A stretch of 64,000 bases of DNA from Fidelibacterota bacterium (GCA_016934035.1 JAFGTP010000054.1:216948-280947), one strand, 5' to 3'; positions 17,767 through 27,514 are shown, counted from the first letter of the stretch. The notes: generated by a model not told the origin, from the sequence alone. Numbers and translations are program-made.

Positions 17767-18798
17767 TTACTTTTTCTTTCGGAAAATTAATAATACGATC
17801 ATGCCGATCAAAACAATAAAAGTCACATAAATCGTCCAGATGTTGAGGCTGCGGGATTCTACTTCCATCGAAAAATCATTCAGGGAGAACCGCTCATGAT
17901 CAAAGGTCCATTTTACACGATTCCCTTCGATTATATTGGAATTTGTGGACAAAATTATACCCGGCATATCAACAATCACCTGGAATTCGCCAATTAGTGA
18001 AAAAACACTGACCGTTCTTTTTTGGAGTTCGTATAAAATATCAGTCAATTGTGCTTTCAAATCATGAATTGGGTAGGAACCAAATTGCTTCCCCAAAATA
18101 TTCAAAATTTCATCAACAGATTTCTCCAGGTCTTCCAATTCGACAACATTTTCCACTACAGTAAGCAGTGTGTCTTCAATTTCATCCAACTTTTCAATGC
18201 TGGTTTGCAGGCCATTCAATTGCGTCAAAGCCTTTGAAAACTCAATCTTGAAATAGGTAAATACATTCTCCTTCATCCATTTTTCAATCAGGTTGTCAAT
18301 AATATCGGTACTATCCTTCCCATTGTAGTACAATTCCAATTGGCCCGGCGTCAGGTATTCTTCAATTTTCACATATTGTCTATAACCAAAATAGGGATAG
18401 ATTTCCCGATAATGATAATAAGTATAGAACCACTGAAAATGTTTTTTCAATGTTACCCGTGGCATAATTTTGTAAAGACTGTCACCTTCTGTCTGCATTA
18501 CTTTGTTTAGTGCCTGATCATTTTTAAATAGACAAGATGCACTATAGATCAAATCAGAACTATCCGTTTTATCAAACTGAAGGCTTGTTTCCCAATTTTC
18601 GCCAGTAGGAATTTGCAAAGCAGTTTCTTCCTCACCTGCCAGAATTTTCATAACTGCTGAAGAATCGTCTTTGAAAATTATAGTTTTTTCCAGGGAACCG
18701 TCTTTATTAACTTTTGTCTGGTCTGTTATTTCAAAACAGCCTGTCAGGTTGAGAATGGTGAGACTAATTAATAGCAGCGTTTTTATATTTTTAAACAT
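17767..18798 (-). CDS. Membrane-anchored lipoprotein in a sigma/anti-sigma operon
   Basis: A 343-residue protein with a lipoprotein signal (MFKNIKTLLLISLTILNLTGC), a large extracytoplasmic domain that opens FEITDQTKVNKDGSLEKTII, and one C-terminal membrane helix (IYVTFIVLIGMIVLLIF) ending in basic residues. The opening recalls LppM-type domains, but I do not recognise the family firmly. Carrying both a lipid anchor and a C-terminal helix is unusual. The ATG at 18798 lies 8 bases inside the anti-sigma gene, with an AAGGAGGATT ribosome site, so it is co-translated with the anti-sigma factor. It may sense envelope state for the sigma switch, or be a target of it. Confidence 0.7.
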   Translation of the reverse strand: MFKNIKTLLLISLTILNLTGCFEITDQTKVNKDGSLEKTIIFKDDSSAVMKILAGEEETALQIPTGENWETSLQFDKTDSSDLIYSASCLFKNDQALNKVMQTEGDSLYKIMPRVTLKKHFQWFYTYYHYREIYPYFGYRQYVKIEEYLTPGQLELYYNGKDSTDIIDNLIEKWMKENVFTYFKIEFSKALTQLNGLQTSIEKLDEIEDTLLTVVENVVELEDLEKSVDEILNILGKQFGSYPIHDLKAQLTDILYELQKRTVSVFSLIGEFQVIVDMPGIILSTNSNIIEGNRVKWTFDHERFSLNDFSMEVESRSLNIWTIYVTFIVLIGMIVLLIFRKKK

Positions 18799-19477
18799 GG
18801 AATCCTCCTTTTGAAACAAGGTTTTTGTAATACTTGATGATCTGGTCAGAGTATTTAGCCAGGAGTTGCAACTCTTTATCACTAAAACCATCCTTGACCT
18901 CTATTTTTTTTAATTCCGGAATTGTTGAAAAAAGTTGTGTAATAGTGGGTTGGTCTACCGAAATATTGAATTGTTTTTCAAAATAATTTGAAAGTTTATC
19001 AATACTAATATTTCTTCCATCTAATCTGATTTTTGAAAGTTGGTTCTTGATCTTTATTTCTGATGGCATCTCAATATTCTCTGCCGCCAGTTGTGAAACC
19101 TGCTGCTCCAGTTTTGTAACTTTATTGAATATATAAAATTCATGGCCAATAAAGAAAAAAACCAATAGTGACACAAAAATTTTTATCGCCTGGGGTTTTA
19201 ATAGTAATTGTAAACCTTCATCAATAAAATCCAACCAATAGGAAGAGTATTGTTCAGGCAATGCTCCCAGAATTGTATGTTTTAATAATTCACATTCTTT
19301 AGAAATATCCAAAGTAGTCTTTGCAGATTGTTTGAATACTGGCAACGTATTTTTCACATTATCGAATTGCTGTTTACATACTGTGCAATGACGGAGATGG
19401 TGCTGCAATCGTGCCATTTCTCTTTCTGAAAGTTCGTCATCTAAAAAGATCATTTTTTCATATTTTTTACAACTCAT
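18791..19477 (-). CDS. Zinc-finger anti-sigma factor, membrane-bound
   Basis: A 228-residue protein. The N-terminus holds a ZAS zinc-binding anti-sigma domain with HHLRHCTVC (HxxxCxxC) at about residues 26-34. One membrane helix (about 95-115, IFVSLLVFFFIGHEFYIF) separates it from a periplasmic domain containing a coiled-coil-like stretch (KLEQQVSQLAAENIEM). It should hold the ECF sigma factor at the membrane until a signal releases it. It overlaps the sigma gene by 11 bases and the lipoprotein gene by 8, so all three are coupled. Confidence 0.88.
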   Translation of the reverse strand: MSCKKYEKMIFLDDELSEREMARLQHHLRHCTVCKQQFDNVKNTLPVFKQSAKTTLDISKECELLKHTILGALPEQYSSYWLDFIDEGLQLLLKPQAIKIFVSLLVFFFIGHEFYIFNKVTKLEQQVSQLAAENIEMPSEIKIKNQLSKIRLDGRNISIDKLSNYFEKQFNISVDQPTITQLFSTIPELKKIEVKDGFSDKELQLLAKYSDQIIKYYKNLVSKGGFHV

Positions 19478-20018
19478 GATGATAGTCCGTATTTATTTTT
19501 ATTAAATGTTGATGCAACTTTTTTCGGGCGTAAAAGAGGTTTGTTTTTACCGATGATTTTGAAATATTCAAAATGGATGAAATATCCGCAATATTCAATT
19601 CCTGCAAGTCCCTCAGAATATATACCAACTTTTGTTTATCGGGTAAAACATTGACAATTGACAGGACTTCCGACTCCTGAAAAGCCAACGAATTTGATGG
19701 TTCTTTTTCTATAGATTTTTCCCGTGAATAGTCATCATTCCGGATTGCTGTTTTAGAGTTGGAACGCCAGTAATCCTTACACAGGTTTGTGGTAATTTTA
19801 AATATCCAGGGTGTGAAATTTTTATTCAGGTCAAAGCGATTGCTTTTTGTCCAGATTTTGATAAATACTTCCTGCACAATATCTTGGCTGTCATCCCTGC
19901 TACCAATTAGAGAATAGGTATAATTCAGGATTGTTTTTTGGTATATCTTCAACAATTCCCCAAAAGCCTCTTTATCTCTCTGTTTAATTCTAATCAATAT
20001 TTGTTTTTCATTATCCAT
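19467..20018 (-). CDS. ECF-type RNA polymerase sigma factor
   Basis: A 183-residue group IV sigma factor. Region 2 is visible as YSLIGSRDDSQDIVQEVFIKIW followed by FTPWIFKITTNLCKDYWR. Region 4 is LPDKQKLVYILRDLQELNIADISSILNISKSSVKTNLFYARKKL. There is no region 3, as usual for ECF factors. It is encoded directly ahead of its anti-sigma factor, with an 11-base overlap. A possible autoregulated promoter lies about 45-65 bases upstream. Confidence 0.93.
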   Translation of the reverse strand: MDNEKQILIRIKQRDKEAFGELLKIYQKTILNYTYSLIGSRDDSQDIVQEVFIKIWTKSNRFDLNKNFTPWIFKITTNLCKDYWRSNSKTAIRNDDYSREKSIEKEPSNSLAFQESEVLSIVNVLPDKQKLVYILRDLQELNIADISSILNISKSSVKTNLFYARKKLHQHLIKINTDYHHEL

Positions 20019-20060
20019 TAATCTATTTCTATATGATTTTTCAATTCACATCACAAGCAC

Positions 20061-20086
20061 TACGTCTGAAAGTTTAAAAGGTTAAA
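20061..20086 (-). promoter_or_regulatory. Candidate ECF-dependent autoregulatory promoter
   Basis: On the minus strand a TTTAAC element (about 20081-20086) is followed after 16 bases by CGTA (20061-20064), the spacing and -10 style of SigW-like ECF promoters. It lies about 43 bases ahead of the sigma gene. The motif is short, so this is a suggestion only. Confidence 0.3.
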
Positions 20087-20189
20087 TTGGATTTTTTAAC
20101 CCGTTGGAAGATGTTAACAAATGACAAAGCAATGAAAAATACAATTATTTCACTTCTTAATCTAAAAAATTTCTGAAGGATTTATTGTC

Positions 20190-21254
20190 CTACTTAACCA
20201 CCAAACATTTCTTCCGCAGAGCCACATCCAGGGTTTTCAATTGGTAAAAATAGAGTCCCGATGAAAATTCTGAAGCATTCCAGATTTTCTGGTATTCTCC
20301 GGCATCGAGAGTTTCAGAGACCAGTTTTTCGATTAGATTCCCATGTAAATCAAAAATGCTCAGTTCAACATTTGTACGTTTGGGAATAGCATATTTGAAG
20401 GTGGTTGTTGGATTGAAGGGATTGGGATAGTTTTGGGAGAGTGTGTATTGGGAGGTGAGATTTTCTTCTAGTTCTATAGATGTGTACTTTGTCGGGAAAA
20501 CAAAATCAAGGTATAATATTGAATCCGGGTAGACTATAGTGCCTCTGGACAGCCAGTCTTCAACATTGTTGCTGTAAAATGGTTTTACAAGCAAAAAATA
20601 ATAAGAGGCTAAAACCGAAAATTCTTTAGATCCGGAAATGTCACTATATATGCCTATTGAATTAATTGTTGCGGGCATAAAATTCCCGCAGGAGTCATGA
20701 ATCGAAATAACCAGAGATCCTGTAGCATCAATTGAATCATTTTTTACCCCGATTGTCGGGCTCATGTCTAAATAATATTTAAACAAAAATTCCGGTGATA
20801 TAATATTATCATTTTCCCGACTCAGTGAAGCACCCGGAATTATCGCCGGATTTTCCGAATGTGACTCAAGATTGAAAATATCAGTGCTTCCCCAAATAAG
20901 CTCACTGTGATAAGAAAATACCATTGTGTCCTTTATTTCTAAAAAAATTATTTCGTAATCAGGATTCAAACCTATATTTTTGTCAATAGAATCACTGCAT
21001 AAGCAACAATATTCCTCAAAAAATTTCATTTTTCTGACCGGATAGTAAATTGAATCAGAGGTTGTTCTGAATATTAATGTATCATTTAGGAAGTCATCAA
21101 AGGTTTCGGAAGTATAGGTAAATTTCCATGGTAATTCAATAATCCAGGTGGAATCTTTTAAAAATACTTCATTGATATAAAATTGTGTCGGGTCAATTGG
21201 ATTTCCAACCAAAAAAGTGATTAAAAGTGTAAAAGCAGCAACCCATCTTTTCAT
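20190..21254 (-). CDS. Secreted protein of unknown function with a type IX-like sorting domain
   Basis: A 354-residue exported protein (signal MKRWVAAFTLLITFLVG). The central 240 residues match nothing I recognise; they are beta-rich, with a Cys cluster (EYCCLCSDS). The last 85 residues are a type A sorting domain (QNYPNPFNPTTTFKYAIPKR ... SSGLYFYQLKT). The ATG at 21254 overlaps the stop of the preceding gene as ATGA, with GGAG eight bases upstream; a second in-frame ATG four codons earlier is less likely. The sorting domain is nearly the same as that of the remnant at 17380. Confidence 0.8.
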   Translation of the reverse strand: MKRWVAAFTLLITFLVGNPIDPTQFYINEVFLKDSTWIIELPWKFTYTSETFDDFLNDTLIFRTTSDSIYYPVRKMKFFEEYCCLCSDSIDKNIGLNPDYEIIFLEIKDTMVFSYHSELIWGSTDIFNLESHSENPAIIPGASLSRENDNIISPEFLFKYYLDMSPTIGVKNDSIDATGSLVISIHDSCGNFMPATINSIGIYSDISGSKEFSVLASYYFLLVKPFYSNNVEDWLSRGTIVYPDSILYLDFVFPTKYTSIELEENLTSQYTLSQNYPNPFNPTTTFKYAIPKRTNVELSIFDLHGNLIEKLVSETLDAGEYQKIWNASEFSSGLYFYQLKTLDVALRKKCLVVK

Positions 21255-21799
21255 TTTTTTCTCCATTTGACAATTAGATTTTGCTCCGGCATATAGTTCG
21301 TTCGACTGATATAGTAAGTTGTAAAATCATTATTTTTTTCAACATGGTTATAGGAAAGGGATAAATCTGATAATTTCAACTTATTTGAAATTTTAATGAT
21401 AAAATCCATTTTTTCAAGTGCCCGGCCCCATTGCCGGGTAGATGTCAATATATATTCAAAGTAATTTTGGCAGGATTTCTGTCGATAAAAAGCTTTGAAG
21501 AAGTCGGCGTTTTTAAATGGGAAGGAGACGCCAGTTTCTGTCGCTGCAAATTCGATCGGCACATTGTTTTTGTCACAGATTCTGACAGAATCCGGAAAGC
21601 TCAGACTGTCGTTGATCACAAACGGATAGAATAACAGGGTCTTAGTGCTATCCTCATTTCGAAAATAGTAATTGCCTTCCAGTTCACAATAATCACCAAA
21701 AACAAATAGGGTTATGATTTCTTTGTGGAAATTTAACTCTTTAGAAAACAGTAAAGTCAAGATGTTCAAAAGTAACAATATAATTATCAATTTTCTCAT
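21251..21799 (-). CDS. Exported protein of unknown function
   Basis: A 182-residue protein with a signal peptide (MRKLIIILLLLNILTLLFSK) and no other membrane segment. The body is beta-rich with two Cys residues and an aromatic C-terminal half (YFEYILTSTRQWGRALEKMDF). I do not recognise the family; there is a loose resemblance to DUF4424-like periplasmic proteins. It is coupled by an ATGA overlap to the sorting-domain protein downstream, so the two are probably made together and may interact. Confidence 0.65.
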   Translation of the reverse strand: MRKLIIILLLLNILTLLFSKELNFHKEIITLFVFGDYCELEGNYYFRNEDSTKTLLFYPFVINDSLSFPDSVRICDKNNVPIEFAATETGVSFPFKNADFFKAFYRQKSCQNYFEYILTSTRQWGRALEKMDFIIKISNKLKLSDLSLSYNHVEKNNDFTTYYISRTNYMPEQNLIVKWRKK

Positions 21800-22177
21800 A
21801 ATCAGGGACTTATAAAAAATTTCAGCCTTAAAATGCCTTTGTTGAATTTTTCAGTCAGGGATTTAACTTAAATTATCCTGATAAAATATCATAGAAAAAT
21901 AATGATGAAGAGGACCGGTTTTCCCGGTTTGTCGTCGATATAAAATTTGGCAAAATTATTGCTATTGCTTTCCTTGATTTCCCAGGCCAAAATCTTTAAA
22001 TTCAACCATATTTTTTTGAATTCACGAAGGATAAGGAATAAGATTGAATAATATTTTTAATTCACATTTTTGCCCGGGGATTTACAGAGTGAGCAAAAGC
22101 CCTGACAAAAATTTTAAGCGCACTTTCCGTTTAATTTACGAACCCGGGAATAAAATTTTTTCCCAAAGGGAATCTGC
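21800..22177. other. Divergent intergenic region between exported-protein pair and Kdo operon
   Basis: 378 AT-rich bases that must carry promoters for both sides. I see no strong -35/-10 pair, no repeat and no RNA gene. Confidence 0.4.
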
Positions 22178-22915
22178 ATGAAAGTCCTGGCTGTCATCCC
22201 CGCCCGCTATGAAAGTTCCCGCCTTCCCGGTAAACCACTGGCAGACCTGGGCGGCAAAACCCTCATTCAACGGGTCTATGAAAATGTCCGCAAGTGTAAA
22301 AAAATCGATCAGATTATTGTTGCTACTGATGATGACCGAATCCGAAAGGAAGTTGAAAAGTTTGGTGGTACTGTTCGTATGACGGATCCTCAATTACCCT
22401 CAGGCACAGACCGTGCAGCAACCGTTGCCCGGGATTTGGATTGTGAAATTGTTGTCAATATTCAGGGGGATGAACCCTTTCTCTCTCCGGAAGTCATTGA
22501 CCAGGCTATTGATGCTTTGATTCAAAACCCGGAGTACAAGGTCAGCACGGTGGGCAAAATCGGCCTTTCCGAAGAAGAAATCCAATCACCCAACACAGTG
22601 AAAGTCATTACCAATAAAAAATCCGAAGCCCTCTATTTCAGCCGCTTTGGAATTCCCTATGTGCGCGATAAAGAAAATAATTCCTGGGAAAATCCGTCTA
22701 TGAAACATATCGGGCTATATGTCTTTCGCAAAGAATATCTGATGAAATTCATTGAAATGGAACCCGGCACTCTGGAAAAACTAGAAAAACTGGAACAACT
22801 ACGAATCCTTGAAAATTGTGAGAAAATATATATTGCCAAAACCCATCAGGACTCTTTTGGCATCGATACTTCTGAAGATTTAACCAAAGCGAGAAGGTGG
22901 CTGAGTCATGACTAA
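22178..22915 (+). CDS. kdsB: 3-deoxy-manno-octulosonate cytidylyltransferase
   Basis: A 245-residue cytosolic enzyme that activates Kdo with CTP to give CMP-Kdo for lipid A core synthesis. Signatures: [22 protein letters not shown] (nucleotide loop), ATDDDRI, the GTDRAATVA segment, [10 protein letters not shown] and, near the C-terminus, the IDTSEDL stretch. Length is normal. AAAGGGA precedes the ATG. It overlaps pyrG by 8 bases, which couples CMP-Kdo formation with CTP supply. Confidence 0.96.
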   Translation: MKVLAVIPARYESSRLPGKPLADLGGKTLIQRVYENVRKCKKIDQIIVATDDDRIRKEVEKFGGTVRMTDPQLPSGTDRAATVARDLDCEIVVNIQGDEPFLSPEVIDQAIDALIQNPEYKVSTVGKIGLSEEEIQSPNTVKVITNKKSEALYFSRFGIPYVRDKENNSWENPSMKHIGLYVFRKEYLMKFIEMEPGTLEKLEKLEQLRILENCEKIYIAKTHQDSFGIDTSEDLTKARRWLSHD

Positions 22916-24539
22916 AGAGAAAAGAACAAAGTATATTTTTGTAACCGGAGGTGTGATATCCGGCCTGGGTAAAGGAATTGCTTCTGCATCAATCGGTTAT
23001 CTGCTGAAAGCCCGCGGTTTCAACGTCACGATCCAAAAATTTGATCCCTATATCAATGTGGACCCGGGCACCATGTCTCCCTACCAGCACGGCGAAGTTT
23101 TTGTGCTGGATGATGGTTCCGAAACCGATCTCGATTTAGGGCACTATGAAAGATTTATCGACGTGAACATGACCGGTATCAACAATACCACAACCGGACA
23201 GGTTTACAACGAAGTTATCACTCGTGAACGCCGGGGCGATTACCTGGGGGCTACCGTTCAGGTAATTCCCCATATCACCGGTGAAATTCAACGTCGCATC
23301 GTTGCTGTCAACAAAAACAAAGATTTTGATATTGTAATTTGTGAAATCGGCGGCACGGTCGGTGATATTGAATCCCTGCCTTTTCTGGAAGCCATCAGGC
23401 AATTTGCTATGGAGCAGGGACGGGAAGACTGCATTTTCATCCACCTGACCCTGGTTCCCTACATCTCGGCTAGTGGTGAGTTGAAAACCAAACCAACCCA
23501 GCACTCCGTTGGTAAATTACGGGAAATCGGCATTCTGCCTGACATTCTGATGTGCCGGTCAAAATCCACCCTGCCCCTGGACATCAAAAAGAAAATCTCA
23601 CTCTTTTGTAATGTGGAAGCGGAAGCGGTCATTGAAGCATCCGACGCCGAAACCATCTATGAAATTCCGCTGAATTTTGACCGTCAGATGATTGTCGAGA
23701 TTATCAGTAAAAAACTGAACCTGCCTATTCGTAAAGGCAATCTGAAACAATTGGAAAATTTTGTTGAAAAAATCAAAAAACCAAAACACGAAGTCACGAT
23801 CGGAATCTGTGGGAAATATACTGAACTTCACGATGCCTATAAATCAATTATCGAGTCATTCACACATGCCGGCGCCGACAATGACTGCCGGGTCAACATC
23901 ACATGGATTGAATCGGAAAAAATAGATACATTCCAAAAAGGCAAAGATGCTCTATCAAAAATAGAGGGTCTGCTGGTTCCCGGCGGCTTTGGTGAACGGG
24001 GCATTGAAGGAAAAATCACCGCCATTCAGGCGGCCCGGGAGACAGGTAAACCCTTTTTTGGAATATGTCTCGGTATGCAATGCGCGGTAATTGAATTTGC
24101 CCGGAATGTCTGTGGGTTGGAGGGCGCCAACAGCGAAGAATTTGATGATCAGACCCCCTATCCGGTTATTGCCTTGATGGAAGAACAGAAAACTGTGTCT
24201 GAAAAAGGAGGCACCATGCGTCTGGGGGCCTATCCTGCCACCCTTCAGCCGGGCACCCTGACCGAAAAAATTTACAAGGAAAAAATGATTTCCGAACGCC
24301 ACCGACACCGCTATGAAGTCAACAATCAGTTTGTTGAAAAACTCAAAGAGAAGGGAATGGTTATCGGTGGAATAAATGAAGACCTGAACCTGGTGGAAAT
24401 TTGCGAATATCCGGAGCACCCCTATTTTATCGGATGCCAGTTTCATCCGGAATTAAAATCAAGGGTCGGCAGAACCCATCCTCTTTTCAAAAGTTTTGTG
24501 AAAGCAGCTCTGGACCATAAAAAATCTAAAAAAGGATAG
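22908..24539 (+). CDS. pyrG: CTP synthase (glutamine-hydrolysing)
   Basis: A 543-residue two-domain enzyme that aminates UTP to CTP. The N-terminal synthetase domain opens [15 protein letters not shown] (P-loop) with [20 protein letters not shown]. The C-terminal class I glutaminase domain has [10 protein letters not shown], the nucleophile Cys in FGICLGMQ, and HPELKSR with the triad His and Glu. Length is typical. It lies inside the Kdo operon, directly after the CTP-using kdsB and before kdsA. Confidence 0.98.
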   Translation: MTKEKRTKYIFVTGGVISGLGKGIASASIGYLLKARGFNVTIQKFDPYINVDPGTMSPYQHGEVFVLDDGSETDLDLGHYERFIDVNMTGINNTTTGQVYNEVITRERRGDYLGATVQVIPHITGEIQRRIVAVNKNKDFDIVICEIGGTVGDIESLPFLEAIRQFAMEQGREDCIFIHLTLVPYISASGELKTKPTQHSVGKLREIGILPDILMCRSKSTLPLDIKKKISLFCNVEAEAVIEASDAETIYEIPLNFDRQMIVEIISKKLNLPIRKGNLKQLENFVEKIKKPKHEVTIGICGKYTELHDAYKSIIESFTHAGADNDCRVNITWIESEKIDTFQKGKDALSKIEGLLVPGGFGERGIEGKITAIQAARETGKPFFGICLGMQCAVIEFARNVCGLEGANSEEFDDQTPYPVIALMEEQKTVSEKGGTMRLGAYPATLQPGTLTEKIYKEKMISERHRHRYEVNNQFVEKLKEKGMVIGGINEDLNLVEICEYPEHPYFIGCQFHPELKSRVGRTHPLFKSFVKAALDHKKSKKG

Positions 24540-24625
24540 AAGAGGTATCTGCAGTGGTGGCAAAGCAATCGCAGCCGGTTAAATAATTTTATCCCTTTAC
24601 CCGTTGTAACCATTGCACTGAAAAA

Positions 24626-25450
24626 ATGAAAAATGTACAAGTAAATCAAATCGTCTTCGGCAAAGGCCAACCCCTGAATTTCATTTTGGGCCCCTGTGTT
24701 ATGGAATCCCGTGACCATGTGCTTTTCATGGCAGAGAAAATAAAAACTATATTCCGCACAATCCCGAACCAGCTGGTTTTCAAGAGTTCCTTTGACAAAG
24801 CCAATCGCACTGCCATTGACTCTTTTCGCGGACTGGGTATTGATGAAGGCCTGAAAGTCCTCCAGGAAGTGAAGGAGCGTTTTGATTTAAATGTCATCAC
24901 CGATATTCACGAGCCGGAGCAGGCGGCAATTGCGGCAGAAGTGGTTGACATTCTGCAGATTCCGGCCTTTCTTTGCCGCCAGACAGACCTCGTGGTGGCA
25001 GCTGCAAAAACCGGCAAAACCGTGAACATCAAAAAAGCACAATATCTGGCTCCCATGGACATGGTTCATGTGGTCAGAAAAGTTGAAGCCTGCGGAAATG
25101 AGAATATCCTTTTGACTGAGCGGGGGACCAGCTTTGGCTACGGTGGTTTGGTTACAGATTTTCGTGCCATACCCATGATGCAGCAAACCGGCTATCCTGT
25201 CATTTTTGACGCTACCCACAGTGCACAGGTGCCTGGCGGCAAAACAACCGGTGGCATGAGAGAATTTATCCCCTTGATGGCCCGGGCAGCCATAGCCGCC
25301 GGATGCAACGGGATTTTCATGGAAACCCACGACGATGTCGTCCGGGCAAAAAGTGACAAAGAGACACAATTTCCTCTGGACCGACTGGAAAAATTGGTAT
25401 TTCATCTGATAGACCTGTACAATAAAATACAAGATTTGGATAGAGAATGA
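24626..25450 (+). CDS. kdsA: 3-deoxy-8-phosphooctulonate synthase
   Basis: A 274-residue TIM-barrel enzyme that condenses phosphoenolpyruvate with arabinose 5-phosphate. Signatures: FILGPCVMES, FKSSFDKANRT, ITDIHEPEQA, DILQIPAFLCRQTDL, VNIKKAQYLAP, ERGTSFGYGGLVTDFR, FDATHSAQ and a C-terminal METHDDVVRAKSD segment. It overlaps kdsC by 4 bases (ATGA). The start has no clear ribosome site. Confidence 0.97.
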   Translation: MKNVQVNQIVFGKGQPLNFILGPCVMESRDHVLFMAEKIKTIFRTIPNQLVFKSSFDKANRTAIDSFRGLGIDEGLKVLQEVKERFDLNVITDIHEPEQAAIAAEVVDILQIPAFLCRQTDLVVAAAKTGKTVNIKKAQYLAPMDMVHVVRKVEACGNENILLTERGTSFGYGGLVTDFRAIPMMQQTGYPVIFDATHSAQVPGGKTTGGMREFIPLMARAAIAAGCNGIFMETHDDVVRAKSDKETQFPLDRLEKLVFHLIDLYNKIQDLDRE

Positions 25451-25995
25451 GGCAGCAGGGTGTCATGGAAATACGGGCAAGACTTAAAAAAATAAAACTC
25501 TTTATTTCCGATGTCGACGGGGTTTTTACCGATGGCAGTTTTTTTATCAATGGTGAGTTGGGGGAATTTAAAAAATTTAATGCACTCGACGGACTGGGGG
25601 TCAAATTACTGCAAAATGCAGGCATTCCGGTTGCGGTGATTTCCGGCAGACAGTCTCTTGCCACGACTGAAAGAATGACCAAACTTGACATTGAAGATAT
25701 TATCCAGGGAGAGGTCACAAAACTGGAAGCCTATGAAAAATTAAAAATAAAATATGGCGTCAGCGATGACGAGATTGCCTATATCGGTGATGATGTTATC
25801 GACGTGCCTCTGTTGAGAAAAGTCGGCCTGGCGGTTTCTGTGCCCAATTCGGTGACGGAAGCCAGAGAAAATGCCCATTACATCACCCAAAAATCAGGGG
25901 GTGACGGGGCGCTTCGTGAAGTTGCCGATATGATACTAAAGGCCCAGAATAAATATTATTTCGCCCTTGAAAAATTTACCGGAATAAAATATTAA
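25447..25995 (+). CDS. kdsC: 3-deoxy-manno-octulosonate-8-phosphatase (HAD family)
   Basis: A 182-residue C0-type HAD phosphatase. The nucleophile Asp is in FISDVDGVFTDG, the second-motif Ser/Lys region is VISGRQS, and the metal-binding acidic motif is IAYIGDDVIDVPLL. There is no cap domain, as expected for this tetrameric family. It dephosphorylates Kdo-8-phosphate. The start at 25447 overlaps the kdsA stop; a second ATG six codons on is possible. Confidence 0.94.
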   Translation: MRQQGVMEIRARLKKIKLFISDVDGVFTDGSFFINGELGEFKKFNALDGLGVKLLQNAGIPVAVISGRQSLATTERMTKLDIEDIIQGEVTKLEAYEKLKIKYGVSDDEIAYIGDDVIDVPLLRKVGLAVSVPNSVTEARENAHYITQKSGGDGALREVADMILKAQNKYYFALEKFTGIKY

Positions 25996-26009
25996 CCTGA
26001 AAGAAGTCC

Positions 26010-26981
26010 ATGCAACATCTGGAAAAAGCAAAAGAAGTCATCCGTATAGAGTCCCAAGTCATCGCAGACCTGGAAAACAGAATTGACCAAAATTTTCATA
26101 AAGCCGTTGAAATAATCCTCAGCATCAGTGGCAAAGTAATCGTTATGGGAATGGGTAAATCGGGACTGGTAGGACGCAAGTTATCGGCGACCCTGTCCAG
26201 CACAGGCACCCCCAGTTTTTTCATGCATCCGGGAGAAGCTGCCCATGGCGACCTTGGCGGATTATCGGAGCGGGACCTGCTCCTGCTGGTTTCCAACTCC
26301 GGTGAAACCGGGGAACTGATACAGATTTTACCCAACCTAAAGCGCCGAAACATACCCATACTTGGAATTTTTGGCAACATCAATTCCACCCTGGCCAACA
26401 GTTGTGATGTTGCGCTTGATACCAGTGTTAAAAAAGAGGCCTGCCCAATGGGAATTGTACCCACGGCTTCTTCCATAGCGGCCTCTGCCATGGGTGACGC
26501 CCTTGCAATTTCATTACTGGATAAACGTGGTTTTGAAGAAAAGGACTTTGCTGAATTCCATCCGGGAGGCTCATTGGGGAAGCGGCTTCTGACCACTGTG
26601 GAAGACCTGATGAATACAGGAAACACCATTCCTCTGATTTCCCGGGATAAGGCCATGAAAGAAGTCATTGTCACCATGACTCAGAAAAGCCTGGGAATTG
26701 TGGGGCTGCTGGACAGCGACAACAATCTTGTTGGCGCGATCTCAGATGGTGATTTGCGACGTAGCCTGGAAAGTGGCACCAATGTGCTGGAAAAAAAAGC
26801 ATCAGAACTCATGACAAAAACCCCAAAATGGATTACCAAGGACAGGCTGGCTATTGATGCATTGCAGACTATGGAAAAATTTGCCATTACCTCGCTCTTT
26901 GTTTTTTGCAAGGAAAATAAGGGTATTCCCATTGGAATTATTCATATACATGATATCTTAAAATATGGAATAGGAACATGA
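26010..26981 (+). CDS. kdsD: Arabinose-5-phosphate isomerase
   Basis: A 323-residue SIS-domain isomerase that makes arabinose 5-phosphate from ribulose 5-phosphate. SIS motifs: VMGMGKSGLVGRKLSATLSS, FMHPGEAAHGDLG, LLLVSNSGETGEL and the EFHPGGSLGKRLL end. Two CBS domains follow (about 205-320), as in KdsD/KpsF/GutQ. It overlaps lptC by 4 bases. Confidence 0.95.
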   Translation: MQHLEKAKEVIRIESQVIADLENRIDQNFHKAVEIILSISGKVIVMGMGKSGLVGRKLSATLSSTGTPSFFMHPGEAAHGDLGGLSERDLLLLVSNSGETGELIQILPNLKRRNIPILGIFGNINSTLANSCDVALDTSVKKEACPMGIVPTASSIAASAMGDALAISLLDKRGFEEKDFAEFHPGGSLGKRLLTTVEDLMNTGNTIPLISRDKAMKEVIVTMTQKSLGIVGLLDSDNNLVGAISDGDLRRSLESGTNVLEKKASELMTKTPKWITKDRLAIDALQTMEKFAITSLFVFCKENKGIPIGIIHIHDILKYGIGT

Positions 26982-27514
26982 GACCTGTTATCCTTTTAGT
27001 TTTAATTTTGCTCTTCACCGGTTGTACTGATTTTTCTGAAAATCAGCAGGAGCCATCATCCGTCAATCTGCCCCAGCATGAGAGTTGGAACTCGATCATC
27101 ACTCTTTCCAGCCAGGGAAAAAACACCGCCATTGTCCGGTCCGGATATATGGCTAAATATGCAGAAAACAAAACAACTTATTTGTCAGATACCGTGAAAG
27201 TCGATTTTTTTGACCGGCAGGGCCGTGCCACCTCACACCTGAAGGCTTTGATGGCCGAGGTGGATGAAGAACAAAATAATTTGCTGGCCTTGAAAAATGT
27301 CGTTGTAAATTCTGACAGTGGTGTTACATTATATACCGAAAAACTGGCCTGGGACCAGAAACGGGAAAGAATTCTGTCAGACACCCTGGTGACCATCGTA
27401 ACCGAAAAGGACACCCTGCAGGGTATCGGCCTGGAATCCAATGCCCAACTGACTAACTGGAAAATCTTTAACCCCGTCGGAGTGACCGATCGGAAATTAA
27501 AAAAGAAGCAATGA
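26978..27514 (+). CDS. lptC: LPS export periplasmic lipoprotein LptC
   Basis: A 178-residue protein with a lipoprotein signal (MRPVILLVLILLFTGC). The body is the repeated beta-strand LptC fold: IVRSGYMAKYAENKTTYLSD, a strand with DRQGRATSHLKA, and VTLYTEKLAWDQKRERILSD. It should hold LPS between the inner-membrane transporter and the periplasmic bridge. E. coli LptC has a membrane helix instead; a lipid anchor is usual in Bacteroidetes-like relatives. The gene runs straight into lptB with no lptA between them. Confidence 0.88.
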   Translation: MRPVILLVLILLFTGCTDFSENQQEPSSVNLPQHESWNSIITLSSQGKNTAIVRSGYMAKYAENKTTYLSDTVKVDFFDRQGRATSHLKALMAEVDEEQNNLLALKNVVVNSDSGVTLYTEKLAWDQKRERILSDTLVTIVTEKDTLQGIGLESNAQLTNWKIFNPVGVTDRKLKKKQ

